From: Strigops habroptila
Lineage: Eukaryota; Chordata; Aves; Psittaciformes; Psittacidae
Reading direction: 5' to 3'
DNA: 64,000 bases
Assembly (NCBI RefSeq): GCF_004027225.2
Contig: NC_044288.2
Coordinates: 1,332,719 to 1,396,718 of the forward strand
Shown: one piece after another, positions 1 to 33,000 of the stretch
How the letters are laid out: each line of letters begins with the position of its first letter
Position numbering within the stretch: position 1 is the first letter of the stretch
Notes under the pieces: model-generated
The model's database searches: none
Seen by the model: the letters and a program-made list of their open reading frames with translations, nothing else
Told to the model about the DNA's origin: nothing
Made by a program: the position numbers and the translations under genes

Positions 1-21894
<21,894 letters not shown>

Positions 21895-21950
21895 GGCCAC
21901 TGCCCAGGCCCTGCTGCTGCAGCCTCGGCGCGTTACGGCTTTTCCTTTCC

Positions 21951-21956
21951 ATTAAA
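21951..21956 (+). terminator. MAN1C1: Candidate proximal poly(A) signal ATTAAA
   Basis: ATTAAA, the second most common signal, lies 57 bases after the MAN1C1 stop codon. It would give a very short 3'UTR. Confidence 0.35.
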
Positions 21957-23478
21957 GGAATTTGCATTGTTCCTGAAATGGTATTTTGGGGCACTAGTCC
22001 AATTCCGGACAGTATTGTATGGGGAAGATGAAACCATGATGTAAGCACCTTCTTTTCCTCTGTGAGGAGCTCTATTAGCCTGATACTGAGATGTTTATTC
22101 TGGGCCATATCGTACACAGTTCATAGACATTCCTTTATACAGAGAATTTATATGAAATCCACTGACTTTGCTTTATAGTGGCCAAAGGACTGGAAGTTTG
22201 CCATAAAATAGACTTTACACACACACACATCCTCCTTTTGTTTCTCAGTTTCATTTTTGCCTTTTATATACTCATGGATTGATCACCTTTCTAATGAACA
22301 GTTGCCAATAGACTGTGCTTCCTAGGCACTTAGGAAGGACAGGACAGGAGCACAAGGAAGGGGAGATGCCCTTCATGTGAGAGAGCAAGTGGAGTGCGTG
22401 GAGCTCTGCCTAGGGATAGATGAGGAGCTGACTGTGAGCTTATGGGTTAGGATTAAAGAGAAGACAGATAAAAGTGACATTATAATGGGTGTCTGCTATG
22501 GGCCAGCTGGCCAGAAAGAGCCCACTGCTCAACAAGACAGGGGACCTGATTACACAGGACATGGAAAAGGTTGAAATACCAAATGTCACCTTTGTCTCAG
22601 TCTTTACTAGCAAGACTGGTCTTCAGGAATCACAGGTTCCATAGACCAGGGGGAAAGGCTGAAGCAAAGAAGATGTACCCTTGGTGGAAGAGGATCAGGT
22701 CATGGAATACTTAAGCAACCTGGACCTACAGAAGTCCATGGGCCTTGAAGGGATTCACCCACAAGTGCTGAGGGAGTTGGCAGATGTCACTGTCTCAATA
22801 ATCTTTGATTGACCATGGCAACTGGGAGAAGTGCCCAAAGACTGGACTAAAGCAAATGTTCCTCCTATCATCAAGAAGGGCAAGGAGGAGGACCCAGGAG
22901 CTATAGGCTCATGAGGCTCACCTCAGTCCCTGGGAAGGTGACACTATCCTGGAAACCATTTCCAGGCACAGGAACAACAAACGATTCCTCAGGAGTAGCC
23001 AGCAGGGCTTCACCAAGGGGAATCAGGCTTAACCAACTTGCTAAACTTCTATGCTGAAATGACTGGCCTGGTAGATAAGGGGAGAGCAGCAGATAGAGTC
23101 TACCTGGACACTGTCAAAGGAGAGCATCATAGACAAGCTGTTGATCTATGGGGTGGCTGAGCAGTGAGGTGGGTTGAAAACTGGCTGATGGTTGGGCATA
23201 GAGGTGGTGATCAGTGGCACAACGTCTATTAGAGGCCAGTAACTAGCAGAGTATCCCAGGGATCAATACTGGTCCAGTCCTGGTTAACATCTTCATTAAT
23301 GATCTGGATAATGAGGCAGGGTGCACCCTCAGCAAGTTTGATGATGACACAAAACTAGGAGGGGTGGCTGATAGACCAGAGGTCGTGCTGCCATCCAGAG
23401 GGATCTCAACAGGCTGGAGAAAGGGGCTGCTAAGAACCTCATGAAGTTAAATAAGCAGAAGTGCAAAGTCCTGAACCT

Positions 23479-23544
23479 GGGAAGGAACAAGCCCATGCTC
23501 CAACATGTGCTGGGAAGGAACAAGCCCATGCTCCAACATGTGCT
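23479..23544 (+). repeat. 33-bp perfect tandem duplication inside CR1
   Basis: The unit starting GGGAAGGAACAAGCCCATGC occurs at 23479-23511 and 23512-23544 without a mismatch. It duplicates 11 codons of the relic ORF (LGRNKPMLQHV). Identity shows the duplication is much younger than the decayed CR1 around it, or is an assembly artefact. Confidence 0.9.
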
Positions 23545-23907
23545 GGGAAGCCCGGCTGGAAAGCATCTTGGCAGAAAAGGACCTGGGGGTCCTGTGGACA
23601 CCAGATTGACCATGAGCCAGCATTGGGCCCTTACGGCAAAGAAGGCCAGTGGTATCCTGGCCAAAGGATGCATTAGCCAAAGCATTGCCAGTGGGGCGAG
23701 GGAGGTGATCCTTCTCTACTCGGCACTGGTGAGGCCACACGTGGAGTGTTGTGTCCAGTTCTGGGCTCCTCAGTACAAGAGAGACATGGACATAGTGCAG
23801 TGAGTGCAACAGAGGGCCACAAAGATCATTAAGGGACTGGAACATCCCTCCTATGAGGAGAAGCTGAGAGCTGGGACAGTTTACCCTGCAGAAGGCTCAG
23901 GGGGAAT

Positions 23908-23945
23908 CTTTTTTATATATATATATATTTATGTATATATAAATA
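23908..23945 (+). repeat. AT-rich simple repeat (TA)n
   Basis: A (TA)n-type run interrupts the CR1 copy between its palm-proximal and 3' parts. Probably a microsatellite that expanded in the relic. Confidence 0.8.
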
Positions 23946-24470
23946 CCTGAAGGGAGGGTGCAAAGAGGATGGAGCCAGGCTCTTCCCAGCGGTGCCCAGT
24001 GGCAGGACCAGCAGCAATGGGCACAAACTGAAACACAGGAGAGTCCCTCTGAACATCAGGAAACGCTGCTTGTCCTGAGCACTGCACAGTGACTGAGCAC
24101 TGCACGGGTTGCCCAGGGCGCTGTGGAGCCTCCATCCTTGCAGGTGCTCAGAAGCCACCTGCAGCCAGGTCTGCGTGGCCGTGCTTGAGCAGGGGGTTGA
24201 ACCAGATGCCACAGAGGCTCCTGCCAACCTCCCCCATCCTGTGATTCTGTGGTGTCAAAGCTGTAACTGAATCAAAACCTGTCTGCAAAGTTCTTGATTC
24301 TAATGTATTTTTATATACTTTTTCTGTGCTCTTAAAACACGTTTCCCACACGTGACATCTCATTTAACTTCCCTTCATTGTTTTTGTGTTTTTCTACTTT
24401 TATTTGGAACTAAATGTTATGAGTCACTTGTAATAATTTCACTGCTGTAATAGTCAAATCTGTGAAACAG

Positions 24471-24491
24471 AATAAAGTCTTGTAAAATAAA
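24471..24491 (+). terminator. MAN1C1: Candidate distal poly(A) signals (two AATAAA)
   Basis: Two canonical AATAAA hexamers lie 15 bases apart, followed by a T/G-rich stretch (GTTTGGGTTGATC), the usual arrangement at a cleavage site. Confidence 0.5.
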
Positions 24492-24500
24492 AAGCATGTT

Positions 24501-27500
24501 TGGGTTGATCCTCTGTAAAGCCATCTGCCAGAGACCTGCTACATCATGCTTGGAATAACTAGGTGACAATACTGCTTGATTTCAAGAGTATTTCACAATA
24601 GATGTTGATTTCCAGAGTAACGTAGCCAGTGTATGTGGACAGCAATTCCCATCTGCACCAGCTCTCTTAAATTGCTTCTTCACCATCTGATACGGGTTAG
24701 CAGAAGTTCTATTAAATGTCTCATTTTTCTAGCACAAATAAATAATCCCCAGCCAAGTTTGCGCTTCCGTGTGCATTGTTTCTGGGATTAAGTAACAGAA
24801 GAAAAGGAAAGGGAAAAACCTGAAGCCACATTGTTCCATGCCTCAGGCCCTGAGCCAGCGTTCAGCCTGCGCGTCCTCCGAGCAGGACGAGTGTGCAGGG
24901 ATGCTCACACACAGCTCCTGCTCCAGCCGCGAGTATCTGCTTCTTGCAACAAGGGCTGGATCTGGGATCTGGAATCTGCATCCTTCCTCCCGGCAGCCGT
25001 TCCTCTGGTCACTGCAAAGCTGCACGGCCCTTGGTGAAGGGTTTTGTTCCTTCTCTTGATAACTGGTTCATTCAGCAACTTAGGAAGATAAAGTTGCTTT
25101 GAGCAAGTTGGGAAAACAAAAGATGTGTTTCTAAATTCATGCCTGTGTAATTCCCCAAGAGAAATACAGTTGTCAGATGGGGACTTAGCATTATCCCAGG
25201 GATAAAGATGCTGGCTGGTAAGCTTGGCCTAGAGGAATGGGTTTTGGTAAATAAATGTCTTGGGAGTGAGTTGTCGGAGAGATTTGGATACCAGGAAGAT
25301 GGTTTAGCTCAGAGGGGTTTTATAATGGATTAAGGGAATTCCATAAATAAAAATGTACTGCTCTTGGAGTAACTCAAAGCTCTTTGCCTGGCAAAATGTA
25401 AATCCCAAAAATAAATAGCATGGTTCTAGTTTCCTTTAGAAATAGATCCTTGGTATTACATTAAAACTCTGCTCTTGTTTTCTCTTCCGCACAAGTGAGC
25501 AAGAAAGGTATTTGTAAAGTCACATCCACACACTGCTGGAGGAAAGCTGCTGCTTCCTGCACCTCAGCGGCTGCATCACAAATGGGAAGGAGTTTAGTTG
25601 CCTGGTGATGTAAATCTTACTGATAAGTTTGCTCACCAAGACACTCGTATGGAGCTTAGCACCAGTCACAGCAAAAGCTTTTTGTTGCAAACAGCCATGC
25701 TTGGAAATTGCTGCTTTCCCAGACCACAATCCCGCAACTATTTCTGCCTGTGTTCACAGATACCCACAGTTAAAGCCCTGAGGCCAGTGGATTAATCGCA
25801 GGCATCAAGTTAAGCATGTGTGCATTTAGCAGGAATAAAGATTCATCCCAAGGATCAGCTTTGTTCCAAGGCCTGGCCCTGATCCACAACTGGGATTTTT
25901 CTGTCCTACGATAATGCAGGTAACGGGGATGTTTCCCCCACTGGTGTGTTGAAAAGCTTCTGCTCTTGCCTTGCCCCTCTGCACACTCGAGCCTTGGCTG
26001 GATGCTCTTGCTCAAGCAGAACCCTCAGCTCTGGGAGCCCTGTGTGCGGAAGCAGGCTCTGGGATGTCCCCTCTCATCTTCCACCTACCGTGCGTCCTTC
26101 CTGCTCGGTGGGGTGGTGGGACGTCTGCATCCGCATGGACGGTGAACATCTTTGTTTTCAGACTTGGACTAGATAAATAAATGGGGTGTTATGCTGAACC
26201 AGAGGTTTGGTTTTAAATGTCTAATGGAAAGGACCTGCGAAGACGTGTGTGTCTGAGCTGCTTTCCTGCCTTTCAGTGCCAGGCGTGTGGGACATCAGTG
26301 GGAATTCTGCTGTTTATTTACGGTGGGTTTTTTCTACTTTGGAGTTATCTTACCAGGAAATGTGATGGGCCTACCTGATTTCCCATTTCCCCTGTTACAT
26401 TCACATTCAGCAGCAGTGATTCTCATGTTAATTTTCACCATCAGAACATGTGGCTCTCTCTTATGTCAGAAGGAATTTCTTGTAAATGAAGTTCTAATGA
26501 GAAAGTTGCATCAGTGGTAGAGATGAAAGCTCCTACAGCTTGTAGAATGGCTTAGCTGTTGTCACTGGCCATACAAGGAGGGAAGACAAAACCATGCAGA
26601 AAACAAATGCATCTTTTTGTAAGCCACACTTCATTTTTACAGCATTATTCAATTCCCTTGGAAGGCTTTCATTGCAATTGGTTATTGAATTCAAAAGCCT
26701 GGCAGTCGTGGGATTTTTCCACATACATTTTGATCTGCTTTATTTATCTGCTTGTTTCACGTGTGATGCACCGAGCGCTGGCTCCCAGTGGTAGCACTTT
26801 CAAAGTGTCAGCAGTTACTTCTGATCACGTTTGGGTCTTTGGCTTCATTCCCTGAGGAGCCTCAAACAGGTACTGTGCTGTAATTAGGAATCCTCCCAAG
26901 AAACCACCCCTGCATTGTAATTGCTTTTGTTTAGTGGGAGCCAGTGAGTGTCAGAACTGTAAGTGACCCACCAGATTGGATTGCTTCCTACTGAATAGGA
27001 AGGGGAGTTAGGAATTCAAGCCCATGGGAACTGGGTGGGCATTGGCTCTTGCTCTTCAACTAAATGGTCTACTTTGAAATGTCTCAATTGAACTGCATTC
27101 CACTCTGCAGCCTTTGCTGGCCATTCTTTTCCAGGATGAACTGCATGTTTCCCATGGCTGTGAAGCTTGGCACAGCGCACCCCAGAGCAGGATTCAAGCT
27201 CCTATTCTGCAGTAAACACACCTCCCATTTTCTTGTTCCCTTCAAAGAGTCCATGTGAAACCAGACTTGAATACTCCTTTTTCCTTACTTTTTCCAGAGG
27301 TAATCCTGGTTTGGGTTTGGCTCAGTCTGGTTGGGATTTGCTTCCTCAGGGGGGCACGGGGGATCTGTTTCCAGGTGCTTTCTCCATTTGTGCACAGGGC
27401 TCAGATTTTAATGCCATCTTCCATTACACCATGATGGCTCTGACTTTAAAACGGGCTGTGGTTTCAGGCTGTGGGAATAGGGCCATCAATTTAAACAGAG

Positions 27501-29640
27501 TACCTCTGCTCTGGAATGTGGAGTTACTGCATGGACTCCAACATACGGAAAACCCATCCCACTACTGCAAAAAAAGGTCGGTCCAAGTTTTTCATCCCTG
27601 CTATGAATTTCTCAGTAGCTTTCCTATCTTCAGCCAGACTCTTTCCCTGCTGGCAAAGGGGAAATCTGGGACAGTTCTTCCCACTGGGTGCATTTTCTTG
27701 GTTATTTCTCTATCACAAGGATTTCCTTTGATACAGGTGTGCCTGAATGGGCCACGTGGCAGATGTCTGGATATTTAAAATGCTTCCTGAGCACTGTAAC
27801 CCCTAATCTCAGGAACCAGCAGTGTAGAGCCAGGAGCTGTTGATTTTGTTCTCTTTTGAGGAGAATTAGTTCCCAGCAGATGCCCTGAAGTACTTCACCT
27901 TGTGTCTTTCATTCTTTTTCCTAGCAAATAATTCATCCATTTGTCATCTTTATATGGTCGCTGATGACACTGGAAATGGTTCAGATGTAAAATGAGCCCT
28001 TCTGCTTTTCGTCTAAATGATATCATCTTGGCTCTGCCAGCCACCTTGTCAGGTCTCCTTCATATAGGTGTCTGCAGGCTTGGTCATCTCATATCACCTC
28101 TTGCTCTCACTCCAGACACACAAGTACATTTATCCTGTTTCAAAGCTATCTCATCCTGTCACATTTTGTGCTCTAAAGGTACTTGCTAGGTTATTTGAGG
28201 TAAGCAACAGCTCTCCACACCTCACTGCCCAACCTAATGAGTCCGGCAAGTTTTAAAGCACATCTGCTTAAAGTGCTTTGAGTGCTTAACTCATTCACAC
28301 CCATCCCTGCTCCCAGACATTATTTCAATGCTCTGCTAATTCAGTTCTTCCCATCTCCTCCCCATGGCCCAAGCACCAGTTCTTTGATGGATGGGGAGGT
28401 GGAGAGCAAAGAGCACTGGCAGTTTCATGAACGTTTTCTTCTGTGGTGGAGCTGGCAGAAGGAACCTTCTCCTTCGTCTCTTGGCTGTGCAGATGTAAGG
28501 ACACTGACCTGAGTTACAAACAACTCAGTGTTTATGCCGTTGCTGGGCTCCCCAGTCTGGTCCACTGTGTTGCACCATCACTGCAGGAGGAACACCATGG
28601 GCTGTGTGAGGATCTATGGCAGGGAAAGGAACAGTGCCCAAGTCCCAAGAAGAAGGCTGTGCCTCCCCTTCACCACCCAAGTCCTGCTCCTTCTGGTCTG
28701 GCTTGCTGGCAAGATCTCCACACCCTCCAGCCTGCTCTGCCCAATATTAGCAGCCTCTTCCTCCTTCCTTGATGCAGCTGCCACAGGTCTCTTAATGGCT
28801 TGGTCATGCTCTCCTCATCTCCAACTAGAACGCTCTTTAAACCTAAAACAAAAATGATTAGGCAGGCTTAGGAAACAGCAAAAGCTTCAAAGGATTAACC
28901 GCTAACGCTTCCTGCTACCCTTAGAGAGATCAAACATTGGATGCTGTTAGCCCTACAGCAGCAGAAAATGGTACTAAATCTTCCACAGCAATGAGGGGAT
29001 TTCTGTGGCGGAGCAGGATTGCAGGAGGAGCAGGGGGCTGAGTTGTGAGGAAAGATTAAAATGACTAACCGTGTATCTCTTGGCCAAGCCACTGCTAATG
29101 GGCAATGTGACAACCGTGCAGAAGAACCTGCAGGGCACAAAGAATATGGAGAGGGTGGAAAAGTTCAGTTTGGGGTGTTGTAAAGGATCATAGAAATGGC
29201 TCAAAATGTGGGGTGATGGTAGCAGTGACTCAGAATTTGGGGATCTCAATGTGGTGGCAGGAGGCTGAAGCTCGGTGATGGCTGCAGACGGGCACCATTG
29301 CCTCATGGCTGCAACATCCATCCCGTACCCTGACCCCCAATCCCTGCAGTCCTGGGGCTGAAACCTCAGTGAAATCACTGCAAGTGAAACCACCAATACC
29401 GAGGGAGGGGGGATCCATGCTGTGAGCTGAAACCAACCAGAAGAGCAGGATACAGCTTTTTGGGGGGAAATGCTGATTTAAGGACCAAAGATGAATTTGG
29501 AAATCCGTGGGGGGAGGACTCAGCACTCTCCCATCGATAACTAAAAGCAAAACCCACTGAAAGCGATAGGGTTGCTGAAGAGGCGCGTGATGCATCTCCC
29601 GCAGGAGTCTCCGCAGCGGACAAATTTAAGGCCAAAAAGT
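24501..29640. other. Intergenic region MAN1C1-SELENON, no gene recognised
   Basis: About 5 kb between the candidate MAN1C1 end and the SELENON CpG island. Open frames up to about 200 codons occur (for example plus strand 27167-27778), but none shows a domain, a family match or sensible splice neighbours. No CR1, tRNA or other repeat was recognised. Human synteny has no gene here either. Confidence 0.65.
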
Positions 29641-30080
29641 GTTTTTTCCGGACTGCACGAAAGCCCCCAGGGGGCCGGGGGCGGGGAAAGGGGCCCCGCG
29701 GGGCGGACGCAGGCCCCGGCCCGAGCCCCGGCCCCTCCTCGCCGGGCGCTGCCCGCCTGACGCCTCCCTCGGCCGGGCGGCCATGGCGGCGGGGCGGCGG
29801 CGCTGAACGGCGCGGCCATGGCGGGTCCCGGCGCGGCCCCTCCGCGCCTGGCGCTGGCTCTCGCCGCTCTGGCAGCGCTGGCCGCCGTCAAGTACTACCG
29901 GGACGCTGAGGCAGCCCGGCAGCAGGTACCGGGGAGGGCGGGGGGGGCGGTGCTGAGGCCGCGCAGCCCCTCACGGCGGGAGGGAAGGAGGGTTGAAATG
30001 GCGGGCGGGCTTCATCGCGCCGCTGCCGCCGCCGTCGTGAGGGAGCGGCGGTGGCGGCCGCGGGGCCCCCGGGGGTGAGG
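29640..30080 (+). promoter_or_regulatory. SELENON: CpG island / SELENON promoter and first exon
   Basis: A very GC- and CpG-rich stretch, sharply different from flanking DNA, with GC-box-like GGGGGCGGGG just upstream of the first exon. There is no clear TATA box, as expected for a housekeeping CpG promoter. It contains the upstream ATG at 29783 and the main start at 29818. Confidence 0.75.
29783..29806 (+). other. Upstream ORF in SELENON 5' leader
   Basis: ATG at 29783 within GCCATGG (strong Kozak context) opens a seven-codon frame, MAAGRRR, ending in TGA at 29804-29806. That is 11 bases before the main ATG at 29818. If the transcript starts upstream of 29783, ribosomes would meet this uORF first and need leaky scanning or re-initiation. 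Confidence 0.55.
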
Positions 30081-33000
30081 AGGTGGCTGCTGAGCCGAGG
30101 GGAGCATCACACACCGGTGGCTGCTGGCGTCGCGGTGGCCGTGGCCAGGCTGAGGTGACCGTCAGGCGGCAGTGGCCAAAGGGGCTTCGAGTGGCCACTG
30201 GTTGAGGTGGCTGCCGGGCACCGGTGGCCACTGGCCGTAAGGTAGCTGGGCTGAGGTGGCCACAGGGTTTAGGTGGGTGCCGGGGGTTGAGGTGGCTACT
30301 GCTGGGCTGAGGTCACCACCAGGTATTGGTGGCCACTGAGGTGGAGGTGGCCATGGGGCTGAGATAGCTGCCACCCGGCTGAGGTTACTGCCATGCATTG
30401 GTAGCTGCTGGGTTGAGGTGGCTGTCACCAGGCTGAGGTGACCACAGAGGTGTGGTAGCTGCCACCAGTTTGTGGTAGCCACAGGGTACTGGTGGCCTCA
30501 GCCCTGAGGTGGCCACAGGGATTGTGGTGGCCACCACCAGGCACCAGCAGTGCCTGTGACTTCGAGGATAGCTGCTCCCTCCAGGAAAAGGAGGAAGAGC
30601 AGGAGCTCTTGACGTAACGCTTCACACCTCCTCTCGCCATGTCCTTCCTGCCTTATTCCCTGGAAAAGGCCCAGAACTCTCAGGTGGTTTTGGGTTTTTT
30701 CTTACTAGAAACTTACATTTTGTGTGCCCTGATTGATACTGGTTTTGGTTGTAATTTCTGTAACTCAAATGGCTGCTGCGTGCTTTGGAGAAAGCATGTT
30801 TCTGTTCAAGATCCTGCTTCCTGGGCTCTTTGCTTTGGCATCCTCTAAAAAGATTTGTGGAAAAGAATATTTCTTAATATTTCTGTAGTAAAAAGACAAG
30901 TGTTTTTAAAGGATGTCTCTCTTGTCTCTTCTTGCATTTCAAAAAGGGGGAAATGGCGCAAACCAGTTAAATAGAATTCTTCCACAGGGATAGAAGGGTC
31001 AGGACAGTCCTTCTGGCTGAGAGGACCCCAGCCCTGCCTGACAGAAAGCCAGGTCTCCGGGAGGTTTGTGTGTGAGGCTGTGACTGGGGGCTGCTGGAGA
31101 ATACAAAATGTGAATAGACCAAGGAGTTGATTTTTCCTTCATCTTGCTTAAAACATACATCTTGTCCTTTCTATAGAGGTTTATTTAGCTTAAACAACTC
31201 ACAAGCAGGTGGGAGAAGAAAACTCTTTGTAAAAACCACAACTTTTCTCCTCTACAGAGGCCAAGAAAGCTCAGTCTTACTCCTCCAGCACAAACAGGGA
31301 AAAATTTTATTTCTTATAATCCCAGATTAGAAAGAAAAAAGAGAAAATCCACAAGCTCTGGAGAGCTTTCTTTAACGTGAATGTTATCAGAAAGCAAAAG
31401 GCCAAGCCCTGACATCTGTCTCCCCTTTTAAACCCAGCTTTCATCATCCCTTTTGTCTGGTGCGTGCTCTGGAAAGCCATTGTTCCTCCCTGGCTGGGGT
31501 CTCCCAGGCCAGGCGGGTGCTCCCAGGGTGCCGGTGGGTCTGGCTGTGCCGAGGGGTTCATGAGCAGGAATGAGTGTTTCCGAAGCGAAACAGATCTGGA
31601 TGTGTCCCGCGGGGCTGTGCAGAGCCATGTGCTGTCAGTGCTGCCTGGAGCTGGAGAAGTGGCTGCTTTGCCCTGCAGGGACAGGGCAGTGGCGTCCATG
31701 AGGAGGAGGCTGTGCTCAGCCGGCTGCTGCCACGTGCCTGCCCACAGAGCTGCTCTGTCTCTGGCCAGTTGCTGTTGTAGGAGGACATGGAGCTGTTGGA
31801 GCAAGTCCAGAGTTGGGCCACGAGGATGCTCAGGAGCTGGAGCACCTCCCGTATGGAGACAGGCTGAGAACATTGGGGCCGTTCAGCCTGGAGAAGAGAA
31901 GCTGTGTGGAGACCTCAGAGCAGCTTCCAGTGTCTGAAGGGGTCACAAGGATGCTGGGGAGGGACCTTCATCAGGGACTGGAGTGATAGGACAAGGGGTG
32001 ATGGGTTCAGACTGAAACAGGGGAAGTTCAGGTTGGATATAAGGAAGAAGTTCTTCCCTGTGAGGGTGCTGAGGCGCTGGCACAGGGTGCCCAGAGAAGC
32101 TGTGGCTGCCTCATCCCTGGCAGTGCTCAAGGCCAGGTTGGACAGAGCCTTGGGCAACATGATCTAGTGTGAGGCATGCCTGCCCATGGCAGGGGTTTGG
32201 AACTAGATAATTTTCAGGTCCTTTCCAACCCAAACCATGAAACCCAACCCAAATTCCATGGTTCTATGGTAATTTTCTGATGGTTCTGCAGCTGATGGGG
32301 TTTTATTGCTTCGCCTGTGTGAAAGTGCAGGCTGAGGGGATGGGAAAGTGCTTTCAGTTCTTGCTTAGAGACTGATCTTTGGATGCTAACACCCAACACC
32401 AAGCGCTGATGTTCCCCCTTCACGTCCTGCTGTCTTAGATGCAGTCAGAGATGTTCTTCTCTGTGCATGGGGTGTAACTGGTTCTCCTTCTGCCTTCAGC
32501 CCTGTTAAGCACTGATCATCACTTTTTCCTGCAGCAGCAGGCAGTCTAACCAACTACAAACTTTGTTGCTCATTTGCTTCCCATCCCTTGAGGTCCTTGT
32601 CTGTGAAGTGCAAAAAGAAGATAGACTCTAAAAGATTCATCAGCAGGAAGTGGCTGATGTGCTGTGGAGAGGACTAGGAAATGGAGCGTCTTTTCAGAGC
32701 TCAGTACACATCCAGGACAGGCTCCCCTGCAGAGGAGAAGCCATCGTGCTCCGGGCATGCTTCCCTGCTCCAGGAGCCCACTCCCAGCGAGCGATCACAT
32801 GCGCCCTTGTGAGGTTAATGCATTCCGTGCTGTGCACAAGCACGCTCTAGAGGTCAGAGGGATACTGAAGCCTGCTCCAAGGCTCCATGACATGACCCTG
32901 GCACCTGGCTGTTAGGGAAGGTGCTCAGGAAAATGTTGTTACCAATTTACAGGGCCAGGGATGGGCATCCCTGTTCATTTGGGGAACAAAGGCATATTTT

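Larger units (their letters stand above)
22375..24250 (+). mobile_element. CR1 LINE, long internally deleted copy
   Basis: This is the longest CR1 in the window and the only one with enzyme-domain remnants. 22377-22520 resembles part of the CR1 endonuclease (VSLWVRIKEKTDKSDIIMGV). After an apparent deletion, 22680-23830 follows the reverse transcriptase region with many stops and frameshifts. The polymerase motif, normally F-A-D-D, reads F-D-D-D at 23337-23348. A 33-bp tandem duplication lies at 23479-23544 and an AT-rich insertion near 23910-23945. The 3' part ends near CATCCTGTGATTCTGTGG. It is inactive and older than the other copies. Confidence 0.85.
21895..24500 (+). other. MAN1C1: Putative MAN1C1 3'UTR
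   Basis: The region from the stop codon to the candidate distal poly(A) site. An early ATTAAA lies at 21951-21956, 57 bases after the stop, and two AATAAA motifs lie at 24471-24476 and 24486-24491. If the distal site is used, the UTR is about 2.6 kb and includes the CR1 at 22375-24250 in sense orientation. If the early site is used, the CR1 is outside the transcript. Which end is used cannot be decided from sequence. Confidence 0.5.

Noticed and set aside
27167-27778. 203-codon plus-strand frame between MAN1C1 and SELENON
   Set aside because: No recognisable domain, no splice partners and no human gene at this place; treated as chance.
31307-31937. 188-codon minus and 157-codon plus frames in SELENON intron 1
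   Set aside because: The two overlap on opposite strands; the plus frame reads into a CR1 copy out of its coding frame. No family match.
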